Source: Oscarella lobularis (taxonomy: Eukaryota > Porifera > Homoscleromorpha > Homosclerophorida > Oscarellidae). From it: a stretch of 64,000 bases of DNA. This document shows, one piece after another, positions 23,774-39,137 of the stretch (positions within the stretch are counted from its first letter, which is position 1; every line of letters begins with the position of its first letter). The translations under genes and the position numbers were made by a program. The notes under the pieces are model-generated. The model ran no database searches, was not told the origin of the DNA, and worked only from the letters and a program-made list of their open reading frames with translations. The stretch covers positions 3,151,733 to 3,215,732 of the forward strand of contig NC_089175.1 of the NCBI RefSeq assembly GCF_947507565.1, read 5' to 3'.

Positions 23774-24020
23774 GTACGTGCAAGAGATGTTTAGACGTGC
23801 ATTCTACGCGTTTCGTCTCGTCTAGATTGACGGAGGAGACGTTTACAGCCGAAGAACTACGGGACATGTTATTCGGTCTTTGCGCCGTTGTCAAGGGCGA
23901 CGTCGAATCGGAACTGATTCTTACGACGCATACGAACGTTCTTCTGCTACGTCAAGTTTTTCGACAGGCGGAGAAATGGCATCTGAAGTTGAGTGCTGAC
24001 GTTTCTGAGCTCGAGAATCA
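23774..24020 (+). CDS. LZTFL1: LZTFL1-like internal exon isolated between satellite arrays
   Basis: One exon encodes about 80 residues matching the N-terminal third of LZTFL1, the leucine-zipper protein that regulates BBSome entry into cilia. Shared features are SRL-x-E-x-TFT, VESELI, TNVLLLRQ-x-F-x-QAEKW, LKL and, at the exon end, ELEN. The exon closes with CA|GTAAGA at 24020/24021; human LZTFL1 continues ELENR, compatible with a split codon here. The acceptor may be CAG at 23771-23773 or AAG at 23782-23784. The exon has no stop or frameshift, so it was under selection until recently or still is. The upstream N-terminal exon is not convincing (see 8618-8860), and no exon for the coiled-coil remainder is seen up to 64000. 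Either flanking introns of 14.9 kb and more than 23 kb are made of satellite, or this is a stranded exon. Confidence 0.75.
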
Positions 24021-24057
24021 GTAAGATGACAAAAAGTCCATTTTTCGTACACCACTT

Positions 24058-24131
24058 GCAGGAATATATACAGGAATATATACAGGAATATATACAGGAA
24101 TATATACAGGAATATATACAGGAATATATAC
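24058..24131. repeat. 12-bp subrepeat at the left edge of array 2
   Basis: AGGAATATATAC is repeated about six times head to tail before the first full module. This is the front half of module A alone, showing that parts of a module can also expand. Confidence 0.9.
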
Positions 24132-27100
24132 ACCGCCTACCGGCGGAGTACGTACACCACTTGCCGGAATATATACACCGCCCTCCGGCAGAGTACGTAC
24201 ACTTCTTGCCGGAATGTATACACGGCCTGCCGGCTGAGTACGTACACCGCTTGCCGGAATATATACACCGCCTGCCGGCGCAGTACGTACAGCACTTGCC
24301 GGAATATATACACCGCCTGCCGGAATATATACACCGCCTGCCGGAATATATACACCGCCTGCCGGCGGAGTACGTACACCACTTTCCGGAATATATATAC
24401 CGCCTGCCGGAATATATACACCGCCTGCCGGAATATATACACAGCCTGCCGGCGGAGTACGTACACCACTTGCCGGAATATATACACCGCCTGCCAGCGG
24501 AGTACGTACACCACTTGCCGTAATATATACACCGCCTGCCGGCGGAGTACGTACACCACTTGCCGGAACATATACACCGCCTGCCGGCGGAGTACGTACA
24601 CCGCTTGCCCGAATATATACACCGCCTACCGGCGGTGTACGTACACCGCTTGCCCGAATATATACACCGCCTGCCGGCGTAGTACGTCCACCACTTGCCG
24701 GAGTATATACACCGCCTGCCGGCGGAGTACGTACACCGCTTGCCGGAATATATACACCGCCTGCCGGCGGAGTACGTACACCGCTTGCCCGAATATATAC
24801 ACCGCCCTCCGCCGGAGTACGTACACCACTTGCAGGAATATATACACCGCCTGCCGGCGGAGTACGTCCACCGCCTGCCGGAATATTTACACCGCCTGCC
24901 GGCGGAGTACGTACACCTCTTGCCGGAATATATACACCGCCTGCCGGAATATATACTCCGCCTGCCGGCGGAGTACGTACACCGCTTGCCGGAATATATA
25001 CACCGCCTCCCGGCGGAGTACGTACGCCACTTGCCGGAATATATACACCGCCTGCCGGAATATATACACCGCCTGCCGGCGGATTACGTACACCACTTGC
25101 CGGAATATATACACCGCCTGCCGGCGGAGTACGTACACCACTTGCCGTAACATATACACCGCCTGCCGGCGGAGAACGTACACCACATGCCGTAATATAT
25201 ACACCGTACACCACTTGCCGTAATATATACACCGTCTCCCGGCGGAGTACATACACCACTTACCGTAATATATACACCGCCTGCCGGCGGAGTACGTACA
25301 CCACTTGCCGTAATATATACACCGCCTCCCGGCGGAGTACGTACACCACTTGCCGGAATATATACACCGCCTGCCGGCGGAGTACGTACACCACTTGCCG
25401 TAATATATACACCGCCTGCCGGCGGAGAACGTACACCACTTGCCGTAATATATACACCGTACACCACTTGCCGTAATATATACACCGTCTCCCGGCGGAG
25501 TACATACACCACTTGCCGGAATATATACACCGCCCTCCGGCGGAGTACGTACACCACTTTCCGTAATATATACACCGCCTCCCGGCGGAGTACGTACACC
25601 ACTTGCCGGAATATATACACCGCCTGCCGGCGGAGTACGTACACCAGTGGCCGGAATATATACACCGCCTGCCGGCGGAGTACGTACACCACTTGCCGTA
25701 ATATATACACCGTCTGCCGGCGGAGTACGTACACCACTTGCCGTAATATATACACCGCCTGCCGGCGGAGTACGTACGCCACTCTCCGTAATATATACAC
25801 CGCCTGCCCGCGGAGTACGTACACCACTCTCCGTAATATATACACCGCCTGCCGGCGGAGTACGTGCACCACTTGCAGGAATATATACACCGCCTGCCAG
25901 CGGAGTACGTACACCACTTGCCGTAATATATACACCGCCTGCCGGCGGAGTACGTACACCACTTGCCGTAATATATACACCGCCTGCCAGCGGAGTACGT
26001 ACACCACTTGCCGTAATATATACACCGCCTGCCGGCGGAGTACGTACACCACTTGCCGGAATATATACACCGCCTGCTGGCGGAGTACGTACACCACTTG
26101 CCGTAATATATACACCGCCTTCCGACGGAGTACGTACACCACTTGCCGTAATATATACACCGCCTACTGGCGGAGTACGTACACCACTTGCCGTAATATA
26201 TACACCGCCTGCCGGCGGAGTACGTACACCACTTGCAGGAATATATACACCGCCTGCCAGCGGAGTACGTACACCACGTGCCGTAATATATACACAGCCT
26301 GCAGGCGGAGTACGTACACCACTTGCCGTTATATATACACCGCCTGCCCGCGGAGTACGTACACCACTTGCCGTAATATATACACCGCCTGCCGGCGGAG
26401 TACGTACACCACTTGCAGGAATATATACACCGCCTGCCGGCGGAGTACGTACACCACTTGCCGTAATATATACACCGCCTGCCAGCGGAGTACGTACACC
26501 ACTTGCCGTAATATATACACCGCCTGCCGGCGGAGTACGTACACCACTTGCCGGAATATATACACCGCCTGCCGGCGGAGTACGTACACCACTTGCCGTA
26601 ATATATACACCGCCTTCCGACGGAGTACGTACACCACTTGCCGTAATATATACACCGCCTACTGGTGGAGTACGTACACCACTTGCCGTAATATATACAC
26701 CGCCTGCCGGCGGAGTACGTACACCACTTGCCGTAATATATACACCGCCTACCGGCGGAGTACGTACACCACTTGCCGTAATATATACACCGCCTGCCGG
26801 CGGAGTACGTACACCACTTGCCGTAATATATACACCGCCTGTCGGCGGAGTACGTACACCACTTGCAGGAATATACACCGCCTGCCAGCGGAGTACGTAC
26901 ACCACGTGCCGTAATATATACACCGCCTGCCGGCGGAGTACGTACACCACTTGCCGTAATATATACACCGCCTGCCGGCGGAGTACGTACACCACTTGCA
27001 GGAATATATACACCGCCTGCCAGCGGAGTACGTACACCACGTGCCGTAATATATACACCGCCTTCCGGCGGAGTACGTACACCACTTGCCGTAATATATA

Positions 27101-30100
27101 CACCGCCTGCCGGCGGAGTACGTACACCACTTGCCGTAATATATACACCGCCTGCCGGCGGAGTACGTACACCACTTGCCGTAATATATACACCGCCTGC
27201 CCGCGGAGTACGTACACCACTTGCCGTAATATATGCGCCGCCTGCCGGCGGAGTACGTACACCACTTGCAGGAATATATACACCGCCTGCCGGCGGAGTA
27301 CGTACACCACTTGCCGTAATATATACACCGCCTGCCAGCGGAGTGCGTACACCACTTGCCGTTATATATACACCGCCTGCCGGCGGAGTACGTACACCAC
27401 GTGCCGTAATATATACACCGCCTGCCGGCGGAGTACGTACACCACTTGCCGGAATATATACACCGCCTGCCAGCGGAGTACGTACACCACTTGCCGTAAT
27501 ATATACACCGCCTGCCCGCGGAGTACGTACACCACTTGCCGTAATATATACACCGCCTGCCGGCGGAGTACGTACACCACTTGCAGGAATATATACACCG
27601 CCTGCCAGCGGAGTACGTACACCACTTGCGGTAATATATACACCGCCTGCCAGCGGAGTACGTACACCACTTGCCGTAATATATACACCGCCTGCCAGCG
27701 GAGTACGTACACCACTTGCCGTAATATATACACCGCCTGCCGGCGGAGTACGTACACCACTTGCCGTAATATATACACCGTCTGCCGTAATATATACACC
27801 GCCTGCCGGCGGAGTACGTACACCACTTGCCGGAATATATACACCGCCTGCCGGCGGAGTACGTACACCACTTGCCGTAATATATACACCGCCTTCCGAC
27901 GGAGTACGTACACCACTTGCCGTAATATATACACCGCCTACTGGTGGAGTACGTACACCACTTGCCGTAATATATACACCGCCTGCCAGCGGAGTACGTA
28001 CACCACGTGCCGTAATATATACACCGCCTGCAGGCGGAGTACGTACACCACTTGCCGTTATATATACACCGCCTGCCCGCGGAGTACGTACACCACTTGC
28101 CGTAATATATACACCGCCTGCCGGCGGAGTACGTACACCACTTGCAGGAATATATACACCGCCTGCCGGCGGAGTACGTACACCACTTGCCGTAATATAT
28201 ACACCGCCTGCCAGCGGAGTACGTACACCACTTGCCGTAATATATACACCGCCTGCCGGCGGAGTACGTACACCACTTGCCGGAATATATACACCGCCTG
28301 CCGGCGGAGTACGTACACCACTTGCCGTAATATATACACCGTCTGCCGTAATATATACACCGCCTGCCGGCGGAGTACGTACACCACTTGCCGGAATATA
28401 TACACCGCCTGCCGGCGGAGTACGTACACCACTTGCCGTAATATATACACCGCCTGCCGACGGAGTACGTACACCACTTGCCGTAATATATACACCGCCT
28501 ACCGGCGGAGTACGTACACCACTTGCCGTAATATATACACCGCCTGCCGGCGGAGTACGTACACCACTTGCCGTAATATATACACCGCCTGCCGGCGGAG
28601 TACGTACACCACTTGCAGGAATATACACCGCCTGCCAGCGGAGTACGTACACCACGTGCCGTAATATATACACCGCCTACCGGCGGAGTACGTACACCAC
28701 TTGCCGTAATATATACACCGCCTGCCGGCGGAGTACGTACACCACTTGCAGGAATATATACACCGCCTGCCAGCGGAGTACGTACACCACGTGCCGTAAT
28801 ATATACACCGCCTTCCGGCGGAGTACGTACACCACTTGCCGTAATATATACACCGCCTGCCGGCGGAGTACGTACACCACTTGCCGTAATATATACACCG
28901 CCTGCCGGCGGAGTACGTACACCACTTGCCGTAATATATACACCGCCTGCCCGCGGAGTACGTACACCACTTGCCGTAATATATGCGCCGCCTGCCGGCG
29001 GAGTACGTACACCACTTGCAGGAATATACACCGCCTGCCAGCGGAGTACGTACACCACGTGCCGTAATATATACACCGCCTGCCGGCGGAGTACGTACAC
29101 CACTTGCCGTAATATATACACCGCCTGCCAGCGGAGTGCGTACACCACTTGCCGTTATATATACACCGCCTGCCGGCGGAGTACGAACACCACGTGCCGT
29201 AATATATACACCGCCTGCCGGCGGAGTACGTACACCACTTGCCGGAATATATACACCGCCTGCCAGCGGAGTACGTACACCACTTGCCGTAATATATACA
29301 CCGCCTGCCGGCGGAGTACGTACACCACTTGCCGGAATATATACATCGCCTGCCGGCGGAGTACGTACACCACTTGCCGGAATATATACACCGCCTGCCG
29401 GCGGAGTGCGTACACCACTTGCCGGAATATATACATCGCCTGCCGGCGGAGTACGTACACCTCTTGCCGGAATATATACATCGCCTCCCGGCGGAGTACG
29501 TACACCGCTTGCCGGAATATATACACCGCCTGCCAGCGGAGTACGTACACCACTTGCCGGAATATATACATCGCCTCCCGGCGGAGTACGTACACCGCTT
29601 GCCGGAATATATACACCGCCTGCCAGCGGAGTACGTACACCACTTGCCGTAATATATACACCGCCTGCCGGCGGATTACGTACACCACTCTCCGTAATAT
29701 ATACACCGCCTGCCGGCGGAGTACGTACACCACTTGCCGTAATATATACATCGCCTGCCGGCGGAGTACGTACACCACTTGCCGTAATATATACACCGCC
29801 TGCCGGCGGAGTACGTACACCACTTGCCCGAATATATACACCGCCTACCGGCGGAGTACGTACACCACTTGCCGGAATATATACACCGCCTGCCGGCGGA
29901 GTACGTACACCACTTGCCGTAATATATACACCGCCTGCCGGCGGAGTACGTACACCACTTGCCCGAATATATACACCGCCTACCGGCGGAGTGCGTACAC
30001 CACTTGCCGGAATATATACACCGCCTGCCAGCGGAGTACGTACACCGCTTGCTGGAATATATACACCGCCTGTCAGCGGAGTACGTACACCACTCACCGT

Positions 30101-33100
30101 AATATATACACCGCCTGCCGGCGGAGTACGTACACCACTTGCAGAAATATATACACCGCCTGCCGGCGGAGAACGTAAACCACTTGCAGTAATATATACA
30201 CCGCCTGCCGGCGGAGTACGTACACCACTTGCCGGAATATATACACCGCCTGCCGGCGGAGTGCGTACACCACTTGCAGGAATATATACACCGCCTGCCG
30301 GCGGAGTGCGTACACCACTTGCCGTAATATATACACCGCCTGCCGGCGGAGTACGTACACCACTTGCCGGAATATATACACCGCCTGCCGGCGGAGTACG
30401 TACACCACTTGCCGGAATATATACACCGCCTGCCGGCGGAGTGCGTACACCACTTGCAGGAATATATACACCGCCTGCCGGCGGAGTGCGTACACCACTT
30501 GCCGTAATATATACACCGCCTGCCGGCGGAGTACGTACACCACTTGCCGTAATATATACACCGCCTGCCGGCGGAGTACGTACACCACTTGCCGTAATAT
30601 ATACACCGCCTGCCGGCGGAGTACGTACACCACTTGCCGTAATATATACACCGCCTGCCGGCGGAGTACGTACACCACTTGCAGAAATATATACACCGCC
30701 TGCCGGCGGAGTACGTACACCTCTTGCCGGAATATATACATCGCCTGCCGGCGGAGTACGTACACCTCTTGCCCGAATATATACATCGCCTGCCGGCGGA
30801 GTACGTACACCACTTGCCGGAATATATACACCGCCTGCCGGCGGAGTGCGTACACCACTTGCCGGAATATATACATCGCCTGCCGGCGGAGTACGTACAC
30901 CTCTTGCCGGAATATATACATCGCCTCCCTGCGGAGTACGTACACCGCTTGCCGGAATATATACACCGCCTGCCAGCGGAGTACGTACACCACTTGCCGT
31001 AATATATACACCGCCTGCCAGCGGAGTACGTACACCACGTGCCGTAATATATACACCGCCTGCCGGCGGAGTACGTACACCACTTGCCGTAATATATACA
31101 CCGCCTGCCGGCGGAGTACGTACACCACTTGCCGTAATATATACACCGCCTTCCGGCGGAGTACGTACACCACTTGCCCGAATATATACACCGCCTACCG
31201 GCGGAGTACGTACACCACTTGCCGGAATATATACACCGCCTGCCGGCGGAGTACGTACACCACTTGCCGTAATATATACACCGCCTGCCGGCGGAGTACG
31301 TACACCACTTGCCCGAATATATACACCGCCTACCGGCGGAGTACGTACACCACTTGCCCGAATATATACACCGCCTGCCAGCGGAGTACGTACACCGCTT
31401 GCTGGAATATATACACCGCCTGCCAGCGGAGTACGTACACCACTTGCCGTAATATATACACCACCTGCCGGCGGAGTACGTACACCACTTGCAGAAATAT
31501 ATACACCGCCTGCCGGCGGAGAACGTACACCACTTGCCGTAATATATACACCGCCTGCCGGCGGAGTACGTACACCACTTGCCGGAATATATACACCGCC
31601 TGCCGGCGGAGTACGTACACCACTTGCCGGAATATATACACCGCCTGCCGGCGGAGTGCGTACACCACTTGCAGGAATATATACACCGCCTGCCGGCGGA
31701 GTACGTACACCACTTGCCGTAATATATACACCGCCTTCCGGCGGAGTACGTACACCACTTGCCGTAATATATACACCGCCTGCCGGCGGAGTACGTACAC
31801 CACTTGCCGTAATATATACACCGCTTGCCGGCGGAGTACGTACACCACTTGCCCTAATATACAGTATACACCGCCTACCGGCGGAGTACGTACACCACTT
31901 GCCGGAATATATACACCGCCTGCCGGCGGAGTACGTACACCACTTGCCGGAATATATACACCTCCTGTCGGCGGAGTACGTACACCACTTGCCCGAATAT
32001 ATACACCGCCTACCGGCGGAGTACGTACACCACTTGCCGGAATATATACACCGCCTGCCAGCGGAGTACGTACACCGCTTGCTGGAATATATACACCGCC
32101 TCCCGGCGGAGTACGTACACCGCTTGCCGGAATATATACACCGCCTGCCAGCGGAGTACGTACACCACTTGCCGTAATATATACACCGCCTGCCGGCGGA
32201 GTACGTACACCACTTGCCGTAATATATACACCGCCTGCCGGCGGAGTACGTACACCACTTGCCGTAATATATACACCGCCTGCCGGCGGAGTACGTACAC
32301 CTCTTGCCGGAATATATACATCGCCTGCCGGCGGAGTACGTACACCTCTTGCCCGAATATATACATCGCCTGCCGGCGGAGTACGTACACCACTTGCCGG
32401 AATATATACACCGCCTGCCGGCGGAGTGCGTACACCACTTGCCGGAATATATACATCGCCTGCCGGCGGAGTACGTACACCTCTTGCAGGAATATATACA
32501 TCGCCTGCCGGCGGAGTACGTACACCACTTGCCGTAATATATACACCGCCTGCCGGCGGAGTACGTACACCACTTGCCGTAATATATACGCCGCCTGGCG
32601 GCGGAGTACGTACACCACTTGCAGGAATATATACACCGCCTGCCGGCGGAGTACGTACACCACTTGCCGTAATATATACACCGCCTGCCGGCGGAGTACG
32701 TACACCACTTGCCGTAATATATACACCGCCTACCGGCGGAGTACGTACACCACTTGCCGGAATATATACACCGCCTGCCGGCGGAGTACGTACACCACTT
32801 GCCGCAATATATACACCGCCTGCCGGCGGAGTACGTACACCACTTGCCGTAATATATACACCGCCTGCCGGCGGAGTACGTACACCACTTGCCCGAATAT
32901 ATACACCGCCTACCGGCTGAGTACGTACACCACTTGCCGGAATATATACACCGCCTGCCAGCGGAGTACGTACACCGCTTGCTGGAATATATACACCGCC
33001 TGCAAGCGGAGTACGTACACCACTTGCCGTAATATATACACCGCCTGCCGGCGGAGTACGTACACCACTTGCAGAAATATATACGCCGCCTGGCGGCGGA

Positions 33101-36100
33101 GTACGTACACCACTTGCAGGAATATATACACCGCCTGCCGGCGGAGTACGTACACCACTTGCCGTAATATATACACCGCCTGCCGGCGGAGTACGTACAC
33201 CACTTGCCGTAATATATACACCGCCTACCGGCGGAGTACGTACACCACTTGCCGGAATATATACACCGCCTACCGGCGGAGTACGTACACCACTTGCCGT
33301 AATATATACACCGCCTGCCGGCGGAGTACGTACACCACTTGCCGGAATATATACGCCGCCTACCGGCGGAGTACGTACACCACTTGCAGGAATATATACA
33401 CCGCCTACCGGCGGAGTACGTACACCACTTGCCGTAATATATACACCGCCTGCCGGAATATATACACCGCCTTCCGGCGGAGTACGTACACCACTTGCCG
33501 GAATATATACACCGCCTGCCGGCGGAGTACGTACACCACTTGCCGTAATATATACGCCGCCTACCGGCGGAGTACGTACACCACTTGCCGTAATATATAC
33601 ACCGCCTACCGGCGGAGTACGTACACCACTTGCCGGAATATATACACCGCCTGCCGGCGGAGTACGTACACCACTTGCCGTAATATATACACCGCCTACC
33701 GGCGGAGTACGTACACCACTTGCCGTAATATATACGCCGCCTACCGGCGGAGTACGTACACCACTTGCCGTATTATATACACCGCCTGCCGGCGGAGTAC
33801 GTGCACCACTTGCCGTAATATATACACCGCCTGCCGGCGGAGTACGTACACCACTTGCAGGAATATATACACCGCCTCCCGGCGGAGTACGTACACCGCT
33901 TGCCGGAATATATACACCGCCTGCCAGCGGAGTACGTACACCACTTGCCGTAATATATACACCGCCTGCCGGCGGAGTACGTACACCACTTGCCGTAATA
34001 TATACACCGCCTGCCGGCGGAGTACGTACACCACTTGCCGTAATATATACACCGCCTGCCGGCGGAGTACGTACACCTCTTGCCGGAATATATACATCGC
34101 CTGCCGGCGGAGTACGTACACCTCTTGCCCGAATATATACATCGCCTGCCGGCGGAGTACGTACACCACTTGCCGGAATATATACACCGCCTGCCGGCGG
34201 AGTGTGTACACCACTTGCCGGAATATATACATCGCCTGCCGGCGGAGTACGTACACCTCTTGCAGGAATATATACATCGCCTCCCGGCGGAGTACCTACA
34301 CCGCTTGCCGGAATATATACACCGCCTGCCAGCGGAGTACGTACACCACTTGCCGTAATATATACACCGCCTGCCGGCGGAGTACGTACACCACTTGCCG
34401 TAATATATACACCGCCTGCCGGCGGAGTACGTACACCACTTGCCGTAATATATACGCCGCCTGGCGGCGGAGTACGTACACCACTTGCAGGAATATATAC
34501 ACCGCCTGCCGGCGGAGTACGTACACCACTTGCCGTAATATATACACCGCCTGCCGGCGGAGTACGTACACCACTTGCCGTAATATATACACCGCCTACC
34601 GGCGGAGTACGTACACCACTTGCCGGAATATATACATCGCCTACCGGCGGAGTACGTACACCACTTGCCGTAATATATACACCGCCTGCCGGCGGAGTAC
34701 GTACACCACTTGCCGGAATATATACGCCGCCTACCGGCGGAGTACGTACACCACTTGCAGGAATATATACATCGCCTACCGGCGGAGTACGTACACTACT
34801 TGCCGTAATATATACACCGCCTGCCGGAATATATACACCGCCTGCCGGCGGAGTACGTACACCACTTGCCGGAATATATACACCGCCTGCCGGCGGAGTA
34901 CGTACACCACTTGCCGTAATATATACGCCGCCTACCGGCGGAGTACGTACACCACTTGCCGTAATATATACACCGCCTACCGGCGGAGTACGTACACCAC
35001 TTGCCGGAATATATACACCGCCTGCCGGCGGAGTACGTACACCACTTGCCGTAATATATACACCGCCTACCGGCGGAGTACGTACACCACTTGCCGTAAT
35101 ATATACGCCGCCTACCGGCGGAGTACGTACACCACTTGCCGTATTATATAGACCGCCTGCCGGCGGAGTACGTACACCACTTGCCGTAATATATACACCG
35201 CCTGCCGGCGGAGTACGTACACCACTTGCCGTAATATATACACCGCCTGCCGGCGGAGTACGTACACCACTTGCAGGAATATATACACCGCCTCCCGGCG
35301 GAGTACGTACACCGCTTGCCGGAATATATACACCGCCTGCCAGCGGAGTACGTACACCACTTGCCGTAATATATACACCGCCTGCCGGCGGAGTACGTAC
35401 ACCACTTGCCGTAATATATACACCGCCTACCGGCGGAGTACATACACCACTTGCCGTAATATATACACCGCCTGCCGGCGGAGTACGTACACCTCTTGCC
35501 GGAATATATACATCGCCTGCCGGCGGAGTACGTACACCACTTGCCGGAATATATACACCGCCTGCCGGCGGAGTACGTACACCACTTGCCGTAATATATA
35601 CGCCGCCTACCGGCGAAGTACGTACACCACTTGCCGTAATATATACACCGCCTACCGGCGGAGTACGTACACCACTTGCAGGAATATATACACCGCCTCC
35701 CGGCGGAGTACGTACACCGCTTGCCGGAATATATACACCGCCTGCCAGCGGAGTACGTACACCACTTGCCGTAATATATACACCGCCTGCCGGCGGAGTA
35801 CGTACACCACTTGCCGTAATATATACACCGCCTGCCGGCGGAGTACGTACACCACTTGCCGTAATATATACACCGCCTGCCGGCGGAGTACGTACACCTC
35901 TTGCCGGAATATATACATCGCCTGCCGGCGGAGTACGTACACCTCTTGCCCGAATATATACATCGCCTGCCGGCGGAGTGCGTACACCACTTGCCGGAAT
36001 ATATTCATCGCCTGCCTGCGGAGTACGTACACCTCTTGCAGGAATATATACATCGCCTCCCGGCGGAGTACGTACACCGCTTGCCGGAATATATACACCG

Positions 36101-39100
36101 CCTGCCAGCGGAGTACGTACACCACTTGCCGTAATATATACACCGCCTGCCGGCGGAGTACGTACACCACTTGCCGTAATATATACACCGCCTGCCGGCG
36201 GAGTACGTACACCACTTGCCGTAATATATACACCGCCTGCCGGAATATATACACCGCCTACCGGCGGAGTACGTACACCACTTGCCGTAATATATACACC
36301 GCTTGCCGGCGGAGTACGTACACCACTTGCCCGAATATATACACCGCCTACCGGCGGACTACGTACGCCACTTGCCGGAATATATACACCGCCTGCCGGC
36401 GGAGTGCGTACACCACTTGCCGTAATATATACACCGCCTGCCGGCGGAGTACGTACACCACTTGCCGTAATATATACACCGCCTGCCGGCAGATTACGTA
36501 CACCACTTGCAGGAATATATACACCGCCTGCCGGCGGAGTACGTACACCTCTTGCCGGAATATATACATCGCCTGCCGGCGGAGTACGTACACCTTTTGC
36601 CCGAATATATACATCGCCTGCCGGCGGAGTACGTACACCACTTGCCGGAATATATACACCGCCTGCCGGCGGAGTACGTACACCACTTGCAGGAATATAT
36701 ACACCGCCTGCCGGCGGAGTACGTACACCACTTGCAGGAATATATACACCGCCTGCCGGCGGAGTGCGTACACCACTTGCCGGAATATATACATCGCCTG
36801 CCGGCGGAGTACGTACACCTCTTGCCGGAATATATACATCGCTTTCCAGCGGAGTACGTACACCGCTTGCCGGAATATATACACCGCCTGCCAGCGGAGT
36901 ACGTACACCACTTGCCGTAATAGATACACCGCCTGCCGGCGGAGTACGTACACCGCTTGCCGTAATATATACACCGCCTGCCAGCGGAGTACGTACACCA
37001 CTTGCCGTAATATATACACCGCCTGCCGGCGGAGTATGTACACCACTTGCCGTAATATATACACCGCCTGCCGGCGGAGTACGTACACCACTTGCCCGAA
37101 TATATACACCGCCTACCGGCGGAGTACGTACACCACTTGCCGGAATATATACACCGCCTGCCGGCGGAGAACGTACACCACTTGCCGTAATATATACACC
37201 GCCTGCCGGCGGAGTACGTACACCACTTGCCCGAATATATACACCGCCTGCCAGCGGAGTACGTACACCACTTGCCGGAATATATACACCGCCTGCCAGC
37301 GGAGTACGTACACCACTTGCCGTAATATATACACCGCCTGCCGGCGGAGTACGTACACCACTTGCCGTAATATATACACCGCCTGCCGGCGGAGTACGTA
37401 CACCACTTGCCGGAATATATACACCGCCTGCCAGCGGAAAACGTACACCACTTGCCGTAATATATACACCGCCTGCCGGCGGAGTACGTACACCACTTGC
37501 CGGAATATATACACCGCCTGCCGGCGGAGTACGTACACCACTTGCCGGAATATATACACCGCTTGCCGGCGGAGTACGTACACCACTTGCAGGAATATAT
37601 ACACCGCCTGCCGGCGGAGTACGTACACCACTTGCCGTAATATATACACCGCCTGCCGGCGGAGTACGTACACCACTTGCCGTAATATATACACCGCCTT
37701 CCGGCGGAGTACGTACACCACTTGCCGTAATATATACACCGCTTGCCGGCGGAGTACGTACACCACTTGCCCGAATATATACACCGCCTACCGGCGGAGT
37801 ACGTACGCCACTTGCCGGAATATATACACCGCCTGCTGGCGGAGTGCGTACACCACTTGCCGTAATATATACACCGCCTGCCGGCGGAGTACGTACACCA
37901 CTTGCCGTAATATATACACCGCCTGCCGGCGGAGTACGTACACCTCTTGCCGGAATATATACATCGCCTGCCGGCGGAGTACGTACACCTCTTGCCCGAA
38001 TATATACATCGCCTGCCGGCGGAGTACGTACACCACTTGCCGGAATATATACACCGCCTGCCGGCGGAGTACGTACACCACTTGCAGGAATATATACACC
38101 GCCTGCCGGCGGAGTACGTACACCACTTGCAGGAATATATACACCGCCTGCCGGCGGAGTGCGTACACCACTTGCCGGAATATATACATCGCCTGCCGGC
38201 GGAGTACGTACACCTCTTGCCGGAATATATACATCGCTTCCCAGCGGAGTACGTACACCGCTTGCCGGAATATATACACCGCCTGCCAGCGGAGTACGTA
38301 CACCACTTGCCGTAATAGATACACCGCCTGCCGGCGGAGTACGTACACCGCTTGCCGTAATATATACACCGCCTGCCAGCGGAGTACGTACACCACTTGC
38401 CGTAATATATACACCGCCTGCCGGCGGAGTATGTACACCACTTGCCGTAATATATACACCGCCTGCCGGCGGAGTACGTACACCACTTGCCCGAATATAT
38501 ACACCGCCTACCGGCGGAGTACGTACACCACTTGCCGGAATATATACACCGCCTGCCAGCGGAGTACGTACACCACTTGCCGTAATAGATACACCGCCTG
38601 CCGGCGGAGTACGTACACCGCTTGCCGTAATATATACACCGCCTGCCAGCGGAGTACGTACACCACTTGCCGTAATATATACACCGCCTGCCGGCGGAGT
38701 ATGTACACCACTTGCCGTAATATATACACCGCCTGCCGGCGGAGTACGTACACCACTTGCCCGAATATATACACCGCCTACCGGCGGAGTACGTACACCA
38801 CTTGCCGGAATATATACACCGCCTGCCGGCGGAGAACGTACACCACTTGCCGTAATATATACACCGCCTGCCGGCGGAGTACGTACACCACTTGCCCGAA
38901 TATATACACCGCCTGCCAGCGGAGTACGTACACCACTTGCCGTAATATATACACCGCCTGCCGGCGGAGTACGTACACCACTTGCAGAAATATATACACC
39001 GCCTGCCGGCGGAGAACGTACACCACTTGCCGTAATATATACACCGCCTGCCGGCGGAGTACGTACACCGCTTGCCGTAATATATACACCGCCTGCCGGC

Positions 39101-39137
39101 GGAGTACGTACACCACTTGCCCGAATATATACACCGC

